A stretch of DNA of 39,356 nt from Candidatus Desulfovibrio intestinipullorum. Lineage in GTDB: Bacteria > Desulfobacterota > Desulfovibrionia > Desulfovibrionales > Desulfovibrionaceae. The notes under the pieces are model-generated. The model was not told the origin of the DNA. It searched no databases and worked only from the letters and a program-made list of their open reading frames with translations. Shown here in pieces: positions 1-8,410 of the stretch. The stretch lies in assembly GCA_019113165.1 (NCBI GenBank), contig DXHV01000071.1, forward strand, positions 1 to 39,356, given 5' to 3'. Both the position numbers and the translations under genes were made by a program. Numbering within the stretch: the stretch's first letter is position 1; every line of letters starts with the position of its first letter.

Positions 1-2
1 CG

Positions 3-614
3 ACCACTGCCCAGGCAGACGCATGGAAATGGCTGACTTCGTCCCTCCGTGATCGGATGCAAAAATCGCATCAGCTCATCAGCCATGGGAACAGAAACAG
101 GCAGCAGGGCGCCTGCTTACCCCACTCTTACAAATGGGGCATGCGCAGGCGAGTTAGCTCGGTCAACGGCGGCCACTGCGTGCCCTGCGTGCGGACCAGG
201 TCGGGCACGGTGCGCAGCCTGGAAGGCCTGAGCGGCCCCGTGGTCGGCGCCATGCCCAATCTCAGATACCGGCCCTTCCAGAGCCGGCTCGAGCCGGGCG
301 ATCTGCTTGTCCTCCATACGGACGGCGTCACCGAAGCCTGCAACGAGCAGGGCGCCTTCTTCGGCGTCCAGGGCCTGCAGGCCGTCCTTTCCGGGCTGCA
401 GCAGACCGATCCTGCCCGGGCCCTGCAGGCCATTGTGCAGGCCGTGCAGGCCTTTGCAGGCACGGCGCCGCAGCACGACGACATCACCCTGCTTGTCCTG
501 CACAGGCCCGAAGCGGACTTGCAGGAAAAAGCCTTGCAGGACGGGGACAGCGCAGACCCCGCCGCCCAGACAGCGACCGGATGCGCACACCAGGGAGGGA
601 CCGACAGGTCATGA
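3..614 (+). CDS. C-terminal part of a SpoIIE/RsbU-like PP2C serine phosphatase (5' partial, possibly frameshifted)
   Basis: The frame is open to the left edge, so the N-terminus and any sensor domains lie outside the window. The recognisable part runs from about base 160: a glycine-rich VNGGHC segment, then GPVVGAMPNL, then GDLLVLHTDGVTEA, and finally QHDDITLLVLHRP. These are the late motifs of the SpoIIE-type PP2C fold, and the Asp residues in DGVTEA and HDD would bind the catalytic metals. Such enzymes dephosphorylate a Ser/Thr-phosphorylated partner. The roughly 50 codons before VNGGH do not read like the expected upstream strand of this fold, and a GEL-like piece lies in another frame at about 145-160, so an indel near 160 is possible. 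An in-frame ATG exists at 57, but a start there would give a truncated domain. The last bases overlap the next start (ATGA), suggesting coupled translation with the substrate-binding protein. Confidence 0.6.
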   Translation, partial: TTAQADAWKWLTSSLRDRMQKSHQLISHGNRNRQQGACLPHSYKWGMRRRVSSVNGGHCVPCVRTRSGTVRSLEGLSGPVVGAMPNLRYRPFQSRLEPGDLLVLHTDGVTEACNEQGAFFGVQGLQAVLSGLQQTDPARALQAIVQAVQAFAGTAPQHDDITLLVLHRPEADLQEKALQDGDSADPAAQTATGCAHQGGTDRS

Positions 615-1870
615 TCCGTTCCGCCACACCAGATGGTGCCACCCACGCCACACACCCCGCACAAGGGTCAGGCAGGCAGACAAAGGGCCCCTGCCGTCTT
701 GCCTGCTGCCTCTTCAGGCACCTCTTCTGCCTTCTTTTCTTGCTCTTCCCCTGCCTCTTCCTGCTGCCTGCTCCAGGCGTCTGCCAGGGCGCGGACAGCG
801 ATCCTTGCGACCGCCCCCTGCGGGCCATCTACTGGGAGGGCGGTCCCTTCTACGATCACAAGTACATCCTGCAGGGCCTGGCCCAGGGCCTGTTCCGGCG
901 CGGCCTTGTGCGATCCGGCGCCGTGCCCCTGCCGGCGGACTACAACACGCGGCCCATGTGGCAGTGGCTGAGCGAACAGGCCTCGGGGCGCATAGAATTT
1001 CTGGCCGACGGCTACTATTCCTCGCAGTGGCAGACCGACAGGCGCGCCCGGATGCGCGCCGCCATTGCCCGGCGCCTGGCCCAGGCCCGCGACGTGGATC
1101 TCGTCATTGCCTTTGACACCTGGTCGGCCCAGGATGCCCTGGCGCTCAACCTGGACATCCCTGTCCTTGTCTGCTCCGTCACCACCCTGGACGAGTCGGG
1201 CCTGGGCAAAGCCCTTGCTGCCAGGCCGGATCACACGATCGCCATCGTGCACGAACGGGATCACGTCTACAGGCAGGTGCAGGTCTTCCGCACCATCTTC
1301 GGCTTCTCGAAGCTTGGCGTGGTCTACGAGGACACCCCCTCCGGCCGCAGCCTCGTGGGCATGGAGGAAATAGAGCGGGCGGCCAGGGACTTCAACTTTT
1401 CCCTTGTGCGCTGTACAAGCAGCCTTGTGGGCGAGGACGCCGCCCTTGCCCGGCACAGGCTCGGACTCTGTCACAGGCAGCTTGTGCGCGAGGGCGCCGA
1501 AGCGGTCTTTCTCACCTACAGCCTGAGCCCCCTGCAGGAACAGGGCATGGAGGACGTCCTGGAACCCCTTATCGAGGCCGGCCTGCCCACCTTTTCCGAG
1601 CAGGGGGGCCGGGAGGTTGCCGCAGGCGCCCTGCTGAGCTCCGGCAAGACCGATCAGCGGGAACTCGGCCTCTTTGCGGCCGGCCTGCTCGACAAGATGA
1701 TCCGCGGCACGCCGGTCCGGGAACTGGACACATCCTTTGTCTCGTCGGGCAGCATGCTCATCAATCTGAAGACGGCCGCCCGCATCGGCTGGGATCCGCC
1801 CCTGGAGGTGCTGGCCACCGTTGACGCCTTCGTGGACGACAGCCAGGATGCCGATGCCATCATGTACTGA
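611..1870 (+). CDS. ABC transporter substrate-binding protein (ABC_sub_bind type)
   Basis: A 419-residue secreted protein. The N-terminus is basic and unusually long (about 30 residues) before a Leu/Phe/Cys-rich hydrophobic stretch near residues 30-53 that looks like a signal peptide or anchor ending around APGVCQG. The mature part has the pattern of the periplasmic-binding type I fold in the ABC_sub_bind family: DVDLVIAFDTWSAQDAL, IPVLVCSVTTLDESG, a FGFSKLGVVYEDTPSG hinge segment, and a C-terminal MLINLKTAARIGWDPP. The start was chosen at the ATG that overlaps the stop of the phosphatase gene (ATGA). No permease or ATPase follows. Linkage to a PP2C phosphatase therefore suggests a sensory rather than uptake role, which is inference. 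The ligand cannot be read from the sequence. Confidence 0.75.
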   Translation: MIRSATPDGATHATHPAQGSGRQTKGPCRLACCLFRHLFCLLFLLFPCLFLLPAPGVCQGADSDPCDRPLRAIYWEGGPFYDHKYILQGLAQGLFRRGLVRSGAVPLPADYNTRPMWQWLSEQASGRIEFLADGYYSSQWQTDRRARMRAAIARRLAQARDVDLVIAFDTWSAQDALALNLDIPVLVCSVTTLDESGLGKALAARPDHTIAIVHERDHVYRQVQVFRTIFGFSKLGVVYEDTPSGRSLVGMEEIERAARDFNFSLVRCTSSLVGEDAALARHRLGLCHRQLVREGAEAVFLTYSLSPLQEQGMEDVLEPLIEAGLPTFSEQGGREVAAGALLSSGKTDQRELGLFAAGLLDKMIRGTPVRELDTSFVSSGSMLINLKTAARIGWDPPLEVLATVDAFVDDSQDADAIMY

Positions 1871-1898
1871 CGGCAGGGTGCAAGCCTGACATCCTGCC

Positions 1899-1923
1899 GG
1901 GCCCGGGGTGCGTCTCCGGGCCC
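1899..1923 (+). terminator. hairpin after the substrate-binding gene
   Basis: GGGCCCGG and CCGGGCCC form an 8-bp perfect stem around a 9-nt loop, 29 nt after the stop codon. The downstream tract is CT-rich rather than T-rich, so it may be a weak or factor-dependent terminator ahead of tssA. Confidence 0.35.
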
Positions 1924-1987
1924 CTGCTGCCCCTTCTTCAACGCTTTCTTCCGAGGGCTCGCGCAAGCCCCGTACCCAGGAACCATC

Positions 1988-3565
1988 ATGAACATATCCC
2001 TTCTGCTTGCTCCCATTTCTGCCGACAGCCCTGCCGGAGCCGATGCCCGCTATGAACCGGAATACGCGGCCCTTCTGGAAGAGGTGGAAAAGCTCAATTC
2101 CATGACCCGCTCCCAGGAGTGCAACTGGCACGTCATAGAAGAGATGGGCCAGGCCGTCCTCTCCACCAGGGCCAAGGACTTTCAGGCCGCCTGCTATCTG
2201 GCCTGCGCCCTGACCCATGAGCACGGCCTGGAAGGCATGGCCGACGGGGCCGCTCTGCTGCAGGGCCTGGTGGCAGCGTACTGGGAAACGGGCTTTCCCG
2301 TGCTGCGCCGCATCCGCGGCCGCATCAATGCCCTGCTGTGGTGGCAGGAGCGGACCGAGGCCGCCCTGGAGACCGCACTTGCCGACACAGGAACCCTTCA
2401 TGATCCCGATCTCGTGCAGCGCCTGACCACGTCCGTGCGCGAACTGGACAGCAGTCTGGCCGAAAAGCTGCCGGATCTGCCCTCCCTGCGCAACCTGCTG
2501 GACCGGATAGCGCGTCTGCCCCTGCAGGCCGTGGCCGCAGCGCCAGAGCCAGAGCCCCGGCCGGCACAGCCGCAGGCCCAAAGCCAGGCCCAGAGTCAGG
2601 GACAGGGACAGGCAGCCCCTGCCCCTCAGGCCCAGACAGCTCCGTCCGCACCCGTCGTGCCCTCCGCACGCCTGGCAGCCCCTGCCCAGCTTTCGGACAA
2701 TGCCAGGGAAAACAGGCAGGCCTTCTTTGACTACGCCCTGTCCCTGGCCGAGATGGAGCGCCGGGAGGATCCCACGGATCCCCTGTCCTGGCAGATCACG
2801 CGCCTGAGCCGCTGGGGCCGTCTGCGCACCCTGCCGCCCAGCCAGAACAAAAAGACCTCCATTCCGGCGCCCCTGGAAGAACGGCGCACGGCCCTCGCCC
2901 GCCTCATGGACTCCGGCCGCTACGAGCAGGCGGCCCTGGCAGCCGAAAGCCTATGGCCCGAGCACTGCTACTGGCTGGATGCCCAGTCCCTCATTGCCAC
3001 CTGCCTCAAGAATCTCGGCAGCGCCTATGATCAGGTGCGCATTGTGGTGTGCGCCGAGTGCGCCCAGCTTGTGCACAGGCTGCCCGGTCTGGAGGAGCTT
3101 TCCTTTGACGACGGCCTGCCCTTTGCGAGCAGGGAAACACGACAGTGGCTCTCATCCCTGACCAGCGCCCGGGGCCAGGGCCAGGACGAAAAGGCCGACC
3201 CGACAGCCGAGACCATCGCAAAGGCGCGCACGCTCTTTGCCTCGGAACAGAAAGGCCAGGCCCTGGATCTGCTGGATGCAGGTCTTGCCGGCTGCAGGGA
3301 CACGGAAACCCGCCTGCGCCTGCGCCTTGAGCAGTGCCGCCTGCTTTTGCGCGCCCAGGAAGCACTGGCTGCCACGGTCCTTGCCGAAGAACTCCTCGAA
3401 GAGGCAAAAAGGCTCTGCCTCGAGGCGTGGTCCAGGGATCTGGCCCTGGACATCCTGCAGACGGCCGAGCAGGCCTTTGCCGCAGAAGGCGGCAGGGACG
3501 CCCTGCAGAACCTTGTGCAGGTGCGCCGGCAGATGGTGCGCCTGCGGCCCTCGTCCCTGCTCTAG
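1988..3565 (+). CDS. tssA: Type VI secretion system protein TssA
   Basis: A 525-residue cytoplasmic protein. The first 150 residues match the ImpA N-terminal domain: an ISADSPAGADARYEPEYAAL start, LEEVEKL, the conserved NWHVIEEMGQAVLSTRAKDFQAACYLACAL block, and GFPVLRRIRGRINALLWW. Residues about 181-235 are a Gln/Ala/Pro-rich linker. The C-terminal half starts with NRQAFFDYALSLAEMERREDPTDPLSW and LRTLPPSQNK and fits the VasJ/TssA short-type C-terminal region. TssA primes and caps the contractile sheath at the membrane baseplate. No other T6SS gene is visible to the right, so it is either the last gene of a cluster lying to the left or an isolated copy. Confidence 0.85.
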   Translation: MNISLLLAPISADSPAGADARYEPEYAALLEEVEKLNSMTRSQECNWHVIEEMGQAVLSTRAKDFQAACYLACALTHEHGLEGMADGAALLQGLVAAYWETGFPVLRRIRGRINALLWWQERTEAALETALADTGTLHDPDLVQRLTTSVRELDSSLAEKLPDLPSLRNLLDRIARLPLQAVAAAPEPEPRPAQPQAQSQAQSQGQGQAAPAPQAQTAPSAPVVPSARLAAPAQLSDNARENRQAFFDYALSLAEMERREDPTDPLSWQITRLSRWGRLRTLPPSQNKKTSIPAPLEERRTALARLMDSGRYEQAALAAESLWPEHCYWLDAQSLIATCLKNLGSAYDQVRIVVCAECAQLVHRLPGLEELSFDDGLPFASRETRQWLSSLTSARGQGQDEKADPTAETIAKARTLFASEQKGQALDLLDAGLAGCRDTETRLRLRLEQCRLLLRAQEALAATVLAEELLEEAKRLCLEAWSRDLALDILQTAEQAFAAEGGRDALQNLVQVRRQMVRLRPSSLL

Positions 3566-4061
3566 CCCCCATTGCAAAACGCCCTGCAAGCCCGGCCGCA
3601 AAAGTCCAGCCACAAAAGGCCCTCCTCCAAAATTCCATCCCCCAAAAACGTTGCGGGACAGCGCCACATTTTTTGTCAGCCCCCTTTCCCTGTCTGCTTC
3701 TTCCTGCCCGGGCACAAAAAGAGTCTTCACCTGTGCTCCGGCAGGACAGGAATGAGGCCGTGCAGCGGCACGTCCTGCCTCCTTTTGTCTCTCCCCGTGG
3801 AGACAAAATCCGCATTGCTCCGCTCGAAAAATCCTGCACAGGCATTTGACATGACGGACATTTCTTGTCACAAGAGGGGCAGGCAGGACTGCTCCCTCCT
3901 TTTTGTCACGAACAACGTCTGCGGACAATCACGGCTGCTCTCGAATGCTCTTCGTGAGTGGCTCCTCACAGACGATCTGCGCAGACGCTCGTGGGCGCAG
4001 TTCCCGGCACCTGCCTCCTGCGCGCACGCGCCCGTCTTCCACTGTCACTTTTCAAAAGGCC
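3566..4061. other. gene-poor gap between tssA and the histidine phosphatase
   Basis: About 500 bp with no convincing coding frame. It holds a perfect 9-bp inverted repeat, TTTTGTCTC at 3783-3791 and GAGACAAAA at 3800-3808, with an 8-nt loop. Several TTTTTGTCA/TTGTCAC words also occur (near 3665, 3869 and 3900). No clean terminator or promoter was recognised. Confidence 0.5.
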
Positions 4062-4727
4062 ATGTCCACATCCCCTTCTGCCAAGCGCCTCTACTTTGTC
4101 CGCCACGGTCACACGGACTGGAACGTCCGCGGCCTCTTTCAGGGGCACTCCGACATTCCGCTCAATGAAGAGGGCGAACGGGATGCGCACGGCTACGCCG
4201 CCCTGCTGCGCGACTATTTTGCCCGCCATCCCGAAACGCCGGCCATAGGCCGGGTCACGGCCTCGCCCCTGGCCCGTGCGGCCCGCACGGCCCGCATCAT
4301 CTGCGAGGATCTCGCCCCGGCGAGTCTTGTGCCGCCGCCGTCTGCCATCACCCACGATGCCAGGCTCAAGGAGCAGAACTACGGCCTGTGGGAGGGCAAG
4401 ACCCTGGCCCAGATACGGGAGGCCTTTCCCGGATCCGTGGAGCGCCAGTTTGCCAGCATGCGCACCTTTGCCGCAGACGCCGGCGAACCCATGCCCGATC
4501 TGTGCTCCAGGGTGGCAGCCTGCGTACAGGAGCAGGAGAACAATACCCTGCTGGTCGGTCACTTCGGCACGCTCTATGCGCTCATGCTGACCCTCTGGCC
4601 CGAATCCCCGGACAATTTTCCCCGCATCACCCAGGATGCCTTCTACCTCATAGAAGGCACGAACATTGTCCGTTTCGACAGGGACACGCCCGACGGGCGC
4701 CCAATCCGCCCAGGCCGGCCATCCTGA
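4062..4727 (+). CDS. Histidine phosphatase family protein (phosphoglycerate-mutase-like)
   Basis: A 221-residue cytoplasmic protein of the branch-1 histidine phosphatase superfamily. The signature LYFVRHGHTDWN near residues 10-21 carries the phospho-accepting His and the RHG motif. Other conserved parts are GLFQGHSDIPLNEEG, SPLARAARTARII, the LKEQNYGLWEGKT segment with its conserved Glu, and the second catalytic His in TLLVGHFGTLYAL. The substrate cannot be decided; relatives include cobalamin-pathway CobC-type phosphatases, broad phosphatases and phosphoglycerate mutases. The ATG at 4062 was chosen because the phosphatase fold begins just after it; upstream in-frame sequence is not family-like. 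The ribosome site (AAAGG) is close and weak. It appears to stand alone. Confidence 0.85.
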   Translation: MSTSPSAKRLYFVRHGHTDWNVRGLFQGHSDIPLNEEGERDAHGYAALLRDYFARHPETPAIGRVTASPLARAARTARIICEDLAPASLVPPPSAITHDARLKEQNYGLWEGKTLAQIREAFPGSVERQFASMRTFAADAGEPMPDLCSRVAACVQEQENNTLLVGHFGTLYALMLTLWPESPDNFPRITQDAFYLIEGTNIVRFDRDTPDGRPIRPGRPS

Positions 4728-4770
4728 TCAGTCCCTGCCAGGACCGCTTTTCGAGAGGCTTTTCAGTCCC

Positions 4771-4820
4771 TTCGGAAGACGCCTCTGGAAGACGCTTCGG
4801 AGGACGCCTTCGGAAAACGG
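4771..4820. repeat. imperfect 12-13 bp tandem repeat, four units
   Basis: Four degenerate copies of a TTCGGAAGACGCC-like unit stand head to tail in non-coding DNA. Confidence 0.6.
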
Positions 4821-4996
4821 CAAACAGGACTTCTTTACTCGCTTGAGAGATTTGTCACAAAAGTGTATCAGCTTCTTCTCGCAAGTGAGACATTTTCACG
4901 GACAACAGTGCCCTGTCCCTGCACAAAAAAGCGTTTGCCACCGTGCCGCACGGCCCGGGGTCTTGGTGAACACTCGCAGGCCGCAGAAAGCCGCCA

Positions 4997-5036
4997 GGAT
5001 CTGTCTGGATCTGCCTGGATCTGTCTGGATCTGCCA
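4997..5036. repeat. 10-bp tandem repeat, four units
   Basis: Four head-to-tail copies of GGATCTGYCT alternate between GGATCTGTCT and GGATCTGCCT; the last ends in CA. The tract lies in non-coding DNA upstream of the TolC-family gene. Confidence 0.8.
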
Positions 5037-5389
5037 GACTTCTGCCAGCCCTTCCGGCCCCTGCTCAGGGACAGTCTTCAGACACCTTCTTCAGGGCTCT
5101 CCATCCAGGGGGAGCTCCAAGCACGGACCAGCTGTCATGCGCTGCTCAACACGTATCCCCCTCTTTCCCGGAACGGCCAGACGCAAGATGCTCGGCTGAC
5201 GCACAGGATGCGACACGACTCCCTGCTCTTTTCCTGTTGTGGTGCATGCATCCTGCAGCCCATTCCAGGGGAGCGCCAGTCCCCTGTTCCCCCTTTTTCC
5301 TGCCGGGTTGCCCCTGCAGGAACAGGGCCGAACGTCCTTTGCCGTCCAACAATGCGCAAGTTCAATATATCCTGTGAGGAAACGAAATC

Positions 5390-6811
5390 ATGCGTTGCCT
5401 GCCCCTTCTGCTTCTTGCCCTGACCCTGATCCTTCCTCCTGCTCCGGTCCATGCGGCCCAGTCCAGGGTCCCCAATCCTGCCATTCCCCCGGCACCGGCT
5501 CCGGGTTCCACCCTTTCCGTGGAGGACACCGTGTACGGTGTCCTGCGCTACCACAGAACCCTGCGCGGCATGCAGGAAAACCGCGAAGTGCTGGAGCACG
5601 AACTTGACCGTGCCCGCCGCGGCTTCGGCCCCAGGGTCGATGTAAATGCCTCCGGCGGCTGGGGCGTGCTCTCCGACTCCACCACCCGTTCCCGCGACAA
5701 GGACGGCGGCTTCTATCCCACCGTCAATCTGAGCGCCACCCTGACCCAGCCCATCTGGGACGGCTTTGCCACCCGCAGCCGCGTGCGTCAGGCAAAGTCC
5801 ACCCTGGAATCCCAGAAGCACAGGGTCATGGACAATGTGAGCTCGCTCTGCCTGGACGGCATCATCTCGCACATCAACCTGCTGCGCTGCCGCACCCTGG
5901 TGAGCCTGGCCGAAGAAAACGTGCGCGTGCATGAGCGCATTCTCGGTCTGGCCAAGGATCGCGTGAGCGTGGGCGCCGACACCCAGGCCGACTTCACCCA
6001 GGCCCAGTCCAGATACCAGCGCGCCCTTTCCTCCCTGGAGGAACAGAAGGACGCCCTGCGCGTGGCCGAGGACACCTATACCCGCCTGACCGGCCTGCCG
6101 GCCACGGACAAGCTCAAGGCCGTGCCCATGCCGCCCGTGGTCTTCAAGAGTCCGGCCACGGTCTTCGAGCAGGCCGAGCAGTACAATCCCACCCTGGCCG
6201 CCTACATGGAAGACATCCGTGCTGCCCGTGCCGCACGGGAGCTCACGGAATCCTCCTTCTACCCGAATTTCAACCTCACCGCCGGTCCCAACTATTATGA
6301 CCGCGGCGACTACGACGAGTCCTGGACCTGGAGCTTCGACGTCCTGCTCACCATGAGCTGGAACATCTTCAACAGCGGTGCCGATGTGGCCGCCTACAAG
6401 GCCGACTCCGCCCGCATCCGCCAGGCCCGTCAGGTGTACTACAACTACATTGACGACCTGAAGCTGGACATCGACTCCACGTACAGCAACTATCTGGCAG
6501 CCCAGCAGCAGTACAAGCACTACTCCAAGGCCATTGACTACAACAAGTACACTCTCAATGCCTACAACGAGCAGTTCCAGATTGGCCGCCGCACCCTGCT
6601 GGACGTGCTGGACTCCGAAAACGAACTCTTCAACTCCTCCACCCAGGCCGAGACATCCAGGGGCAACATCATCATCGGTGCCTACCGTCTGCTGGCCCTC
6701 ACCGGCCGCCTGCTGCCGGCCATGTCCATAGCCACGGACGGCATCAATGCCACCCCGCCCGCCGATCCCGAGGACAACCGCGAAGTCTTCGAGGCCGGCT
6801 GGTTCAACTAG
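5390..6811 (+). CDS. TolC-family outer membrane efflux protein
   Basis: A 473-residue exported protein. Residues 1-22 form a signal peptide (MRCLPLLLLALTLILPPAP, then VHA). The mature protein shows the two OEP repeats: a first helical hairpin and strand region ending with LTQPIWDGFATRSRVRQAKS, and a second copy containing FYPNFNLTAGPNYYDRGDYD, LLTMSWNIFNSGADVAAYKADSARI and FQIGRRTLLDVLDSENELF. The last is the usual late TolC/AgIC signature. TolC-type trimers form the outer-membrane channel of type I secretion and tripartite efflux pumps. No membrane-fusion protein or inner-membrane pump lies next to it, so its partner and cargo are unknown. GAGGAAA precedes the ATG at a good distance. A strong hairpin follows at 6899. 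Confidence 0.92.
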   Translation: MRCLPLLLLALTLILPPAPVHAAQSRVPNPAIPPAPAPGSTLSVEDTVYGVLRYHRTLRGMQENREVLEHELDRARRGFGPRVDVNASGGWGVLSDSTTRSRDKDGGFYPTVNLSATLTQPIWDGFATRSRVRQAKSTLESQKHRVMDNVSSLCLDGIISHINLLRCRTLVSLAEENVRVHERILGLAKDRVSVGADTQADFTQAQSRYQRALSSLEEQKDALRVAEDTYTRLTGLPATDKLKAVPMPPVVFKSPATVFEQAEQYNPTLAAYMEDIRAARAARELTESSFYPNFNLTAGPNYYDRGDYDESWTWSFDVLLTMSWNIFNSGADVAAYKADSARIRQARQVYYNYIDDLKLDIDSTYSNYLAAQQQYKHYSKAIDYNKYTLNAYNEQFQIGRRTLLDVLDSENELFNSSTQAETSRGNIIIGAYRLLALTGRLLPAMSIATDGINATPPADPEDNREVFEAGWFN

Positions 6812-6898
6812 ACCACATCAGGGCACAGGCCCGGGCACGCCAGAAAAGTTCCCTGCCTGGCATGCGTGTGCTCTGTACAGGAACATGACATCCGCTCA

Positions 6899-6943
6899 GG
6901 GCGCTCCCTATCGAAACTGCGGTTTCGCAAGGGGGCGCCCTTT
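6899..6943 (+). terminator. terminator of the TolC-family gene
   Basis: GGGCGCTCCCT pairs with AGGGGGCGCCC, and an inner CGAAAC/GTTTCG helix continues the hairpin. Only three T residues follow, so the hairpin is strong but the U-tract is short. Confidence 0.6.
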
Positions 6944-7304
6944 GTCGTGTCCGGCGCCTTCCTCCTCGCCCTTCCTGTCTCCTGTCCCCTGCTCTCCCGT
7001 TTGCCGCCTGCCCGGCTGGCCGCCCAGTCTGCCGTCTGCCGCACACAGGGGAAGCACAAGGGCCTGACGTTCCTGGAACGCTTTTTCTGGAACGCCTCTG
7101 TTTCCTGTTCCAGAAGAAGCGTCTGCTGCCAAAACAAGCATGCAAAAACTGTTTATATTTGAAAAAGTCTCTTTTCCTGACAACGCATTTGCGAAAAAGA
7201 ACAATCCACCGGATTATGGTTATGGCACTTGTTCCATCCGAAAAGAGCAAAGGGCGTGCACAACATGTCCCTGCAGACCAAGACAGATTTTTGGGATATG
7301 TGTC

Positions 7305-7333
7305 TTGACCCAACCTCCCATTGGGTGTACTAA
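7305..7333 (+). promoter_or_regulatory. probable hydrogenase promoter with an inverted repeat between -35 and -10
   Basis: TTGACC (7305-7310), a 17-bp spacer and TACTAA (7328-7333) resemble a sigma-70 promoter about 120 bp before hynB. ACCCAA (7308-7313) and TTGGGT (7321-7326) form a perfect inverted repeat inside it, a good place for a repressor or activator to bind. No matching regulator is known to me. Confidence 0.5.
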
Positions 7334-7453
7334 TAATACCTACTGAGATTCTTTTTTCCTGTTCGCTGTTTCAGAGCAGGGCCCACGCGCCTTGACCATC
7401 TGCACGAACAGCATTTCTCCATGGCCAAGCCATGCAAAAGAGGAGGCTCGCTT

Positions 7454-8401
7454 ATGCGCATTGCCGTTGGACTCGGCAGGCAACGCGGTGAAAAGGAACT
7501 CGAAGCCAGTGGCGTCAATCGTCGTGACTTCATGAAATTCTGCACCGCAGTGGCTGTTACTATGGGCCTTGGCCCATCCTTCGCCACCGAGGTTGCTGCT
7601 GCCCTGACCGGAAAACGTCCATCCGTTGTCTATTTGCACGAAGCAGAATGCACCGGCTGCTCTGAAGCACTGCTGCGTACTGTCAACCCCTTCCTGGACT
7701 CCCTCATCCTGGACACCATCTCCCTGGACTACCATGAGACCATCATGGCTGCAGCCGGCGAGGCTGCCGAAGAGGCCCTGGAAAAGGCCGTGGAGAATCC
7801 CGACGGCTTCATCTGCGTGGTCGAGGGTGCCATTCCCACTGCCAATGGCGGCGAATTCGGCTACATCTCCGGTCACACCATGCTGGAGACCGTGCGCCGC
7901 ATCATCCCCAAGGCCAAGCTCACCGTCTGCATGGGCACCTGTTCCTGTTACGGCGGCGTCCAGGCTGCCAAGCCCAATCCCACCCAGGCAAAGGGTGTGA
8001 ACGATGCCCTGGCCGATCTTGGCGTCAAGGCCGTCAACATCCCCGGTTGTCCGCCCAATCCGCTCAACCTGGTGGGCACGCTCGTGGCCTATCTCACCGG
8101 CAAGAAGATTGAACTGGACGATTACGGCCGTCCGCTCATGTTCTTCGGTTCCACGGTGCACGAACTGTGCGAACGCAAGAAGCACTTCGACGCAGGCGAA
8201 TTCGCGCCCTCCTTCAATTCCGAAGAAGCCCGCAAGGGATGGTGTCTCTACGACCTGGGCTGCAAAGGCCCCGGTACCTACAACAACTGTCCCAAGGCGC
8301 TCTTCAACCAGACCAACTGGCCTGTGGGAGCCGGACATCCCTGCATTGGCTGTTCCGAACCCAATTTCTGGGATGATATGACACCATTCTACCAGAACTA
8401 G
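7454..8401 (+). CDS. hynB: Periplasmic [NiFe] hydrogenase small subunit
   Basis: A 315-residue electron-transfer subunit of the group 1 [NiFe] uptake hydrogenase. The N-terminus carries a twin-arginine signal, [20 protein letters not shown], so the folded heterodimer is exported by Tat. Cys66 and Cys69 ([10 protein letters not shown]), Cys in [10 protein letters not shown] and Cys in PGCPPNP fit the proximal [4Fe-4S] cluster; the C-terminal [24 protein letters not shown] and [20 protein letters not shown] segments fit the distal and medial clusters. The start was set at 7454, behind AGGAGG, rather than at the ATG at 7421, because it gives the usual length and leader. The large-subunit gene follows after 9 nt. 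The closing [11 protein letters not shown] resembles the Desulfovibrio enzymes. Confidence 0.97.
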   Translation: MRIAVGLGRQRGEKELEASGVNRRDFMKFCTAVAVTMGLGPSFATEVAAALTGKRPSVVYLHEAECTGCSEALLRTVNPFLDSLILDTISLDYHETIMAAAGEAAEEALEKAVENPDGFICVVEGAIPTANGGEFGYISGHTMLETVRRIIPKAKLTVCMGTCSCYGGVQAAKPNPTQAKGVNDALADLGVKAVNIPGCPPNPLNLVGTLVAYLTGKKIELDDYGRPLMFFGSTVHELCERKKHFDAGEFAPSFNSEEARKGWCLYDLGCKGPGTYNNCPKALFNQTNWPVGAGHPCIGCSEPNFWDDMTPFYQN

Positions 8402-8410
8402 GGAGGCCAC

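Larger units (their letters stand above)
4728..5389. other. gene-poor gap before the TolC-family gene
   Basis: About 660 bp without a supportable gene. It holds two short tandem-repeat tracts, annotated separately, a TTTGTCACAAA dyad near 4853, and the leader of the outer-membrane protein gene. A GAGGAAA ribosome site precedes the ATG at 5390. Confidence 0.5.
6812..7453. other. intergenic region between the TolC-family gene and the hydrogenase operon
   Basis: About 640 bp with no convincing gene. It holds the terminator at 6899-6943, an AT-richer stretch around 7140-7250, and the probable hydrogenase promoter with its inverted repeat at 7305-7333. The hydrogenase leader after that promoter is about 110 nt. 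Confidence 0.5.

Noticed and set aside
5135..6520. 461-codon minus-strand frame opposite the TolC-family gene
   Set aside because: Antisense shadow of a well-supported gene; low-complexity Gly/Val/His composition.
7222..7240. Possible sigma-54 promoter (TGGCAC) upstream of the hydrogenase
   Set aside because: The -12 GC element is absent at the required distance.
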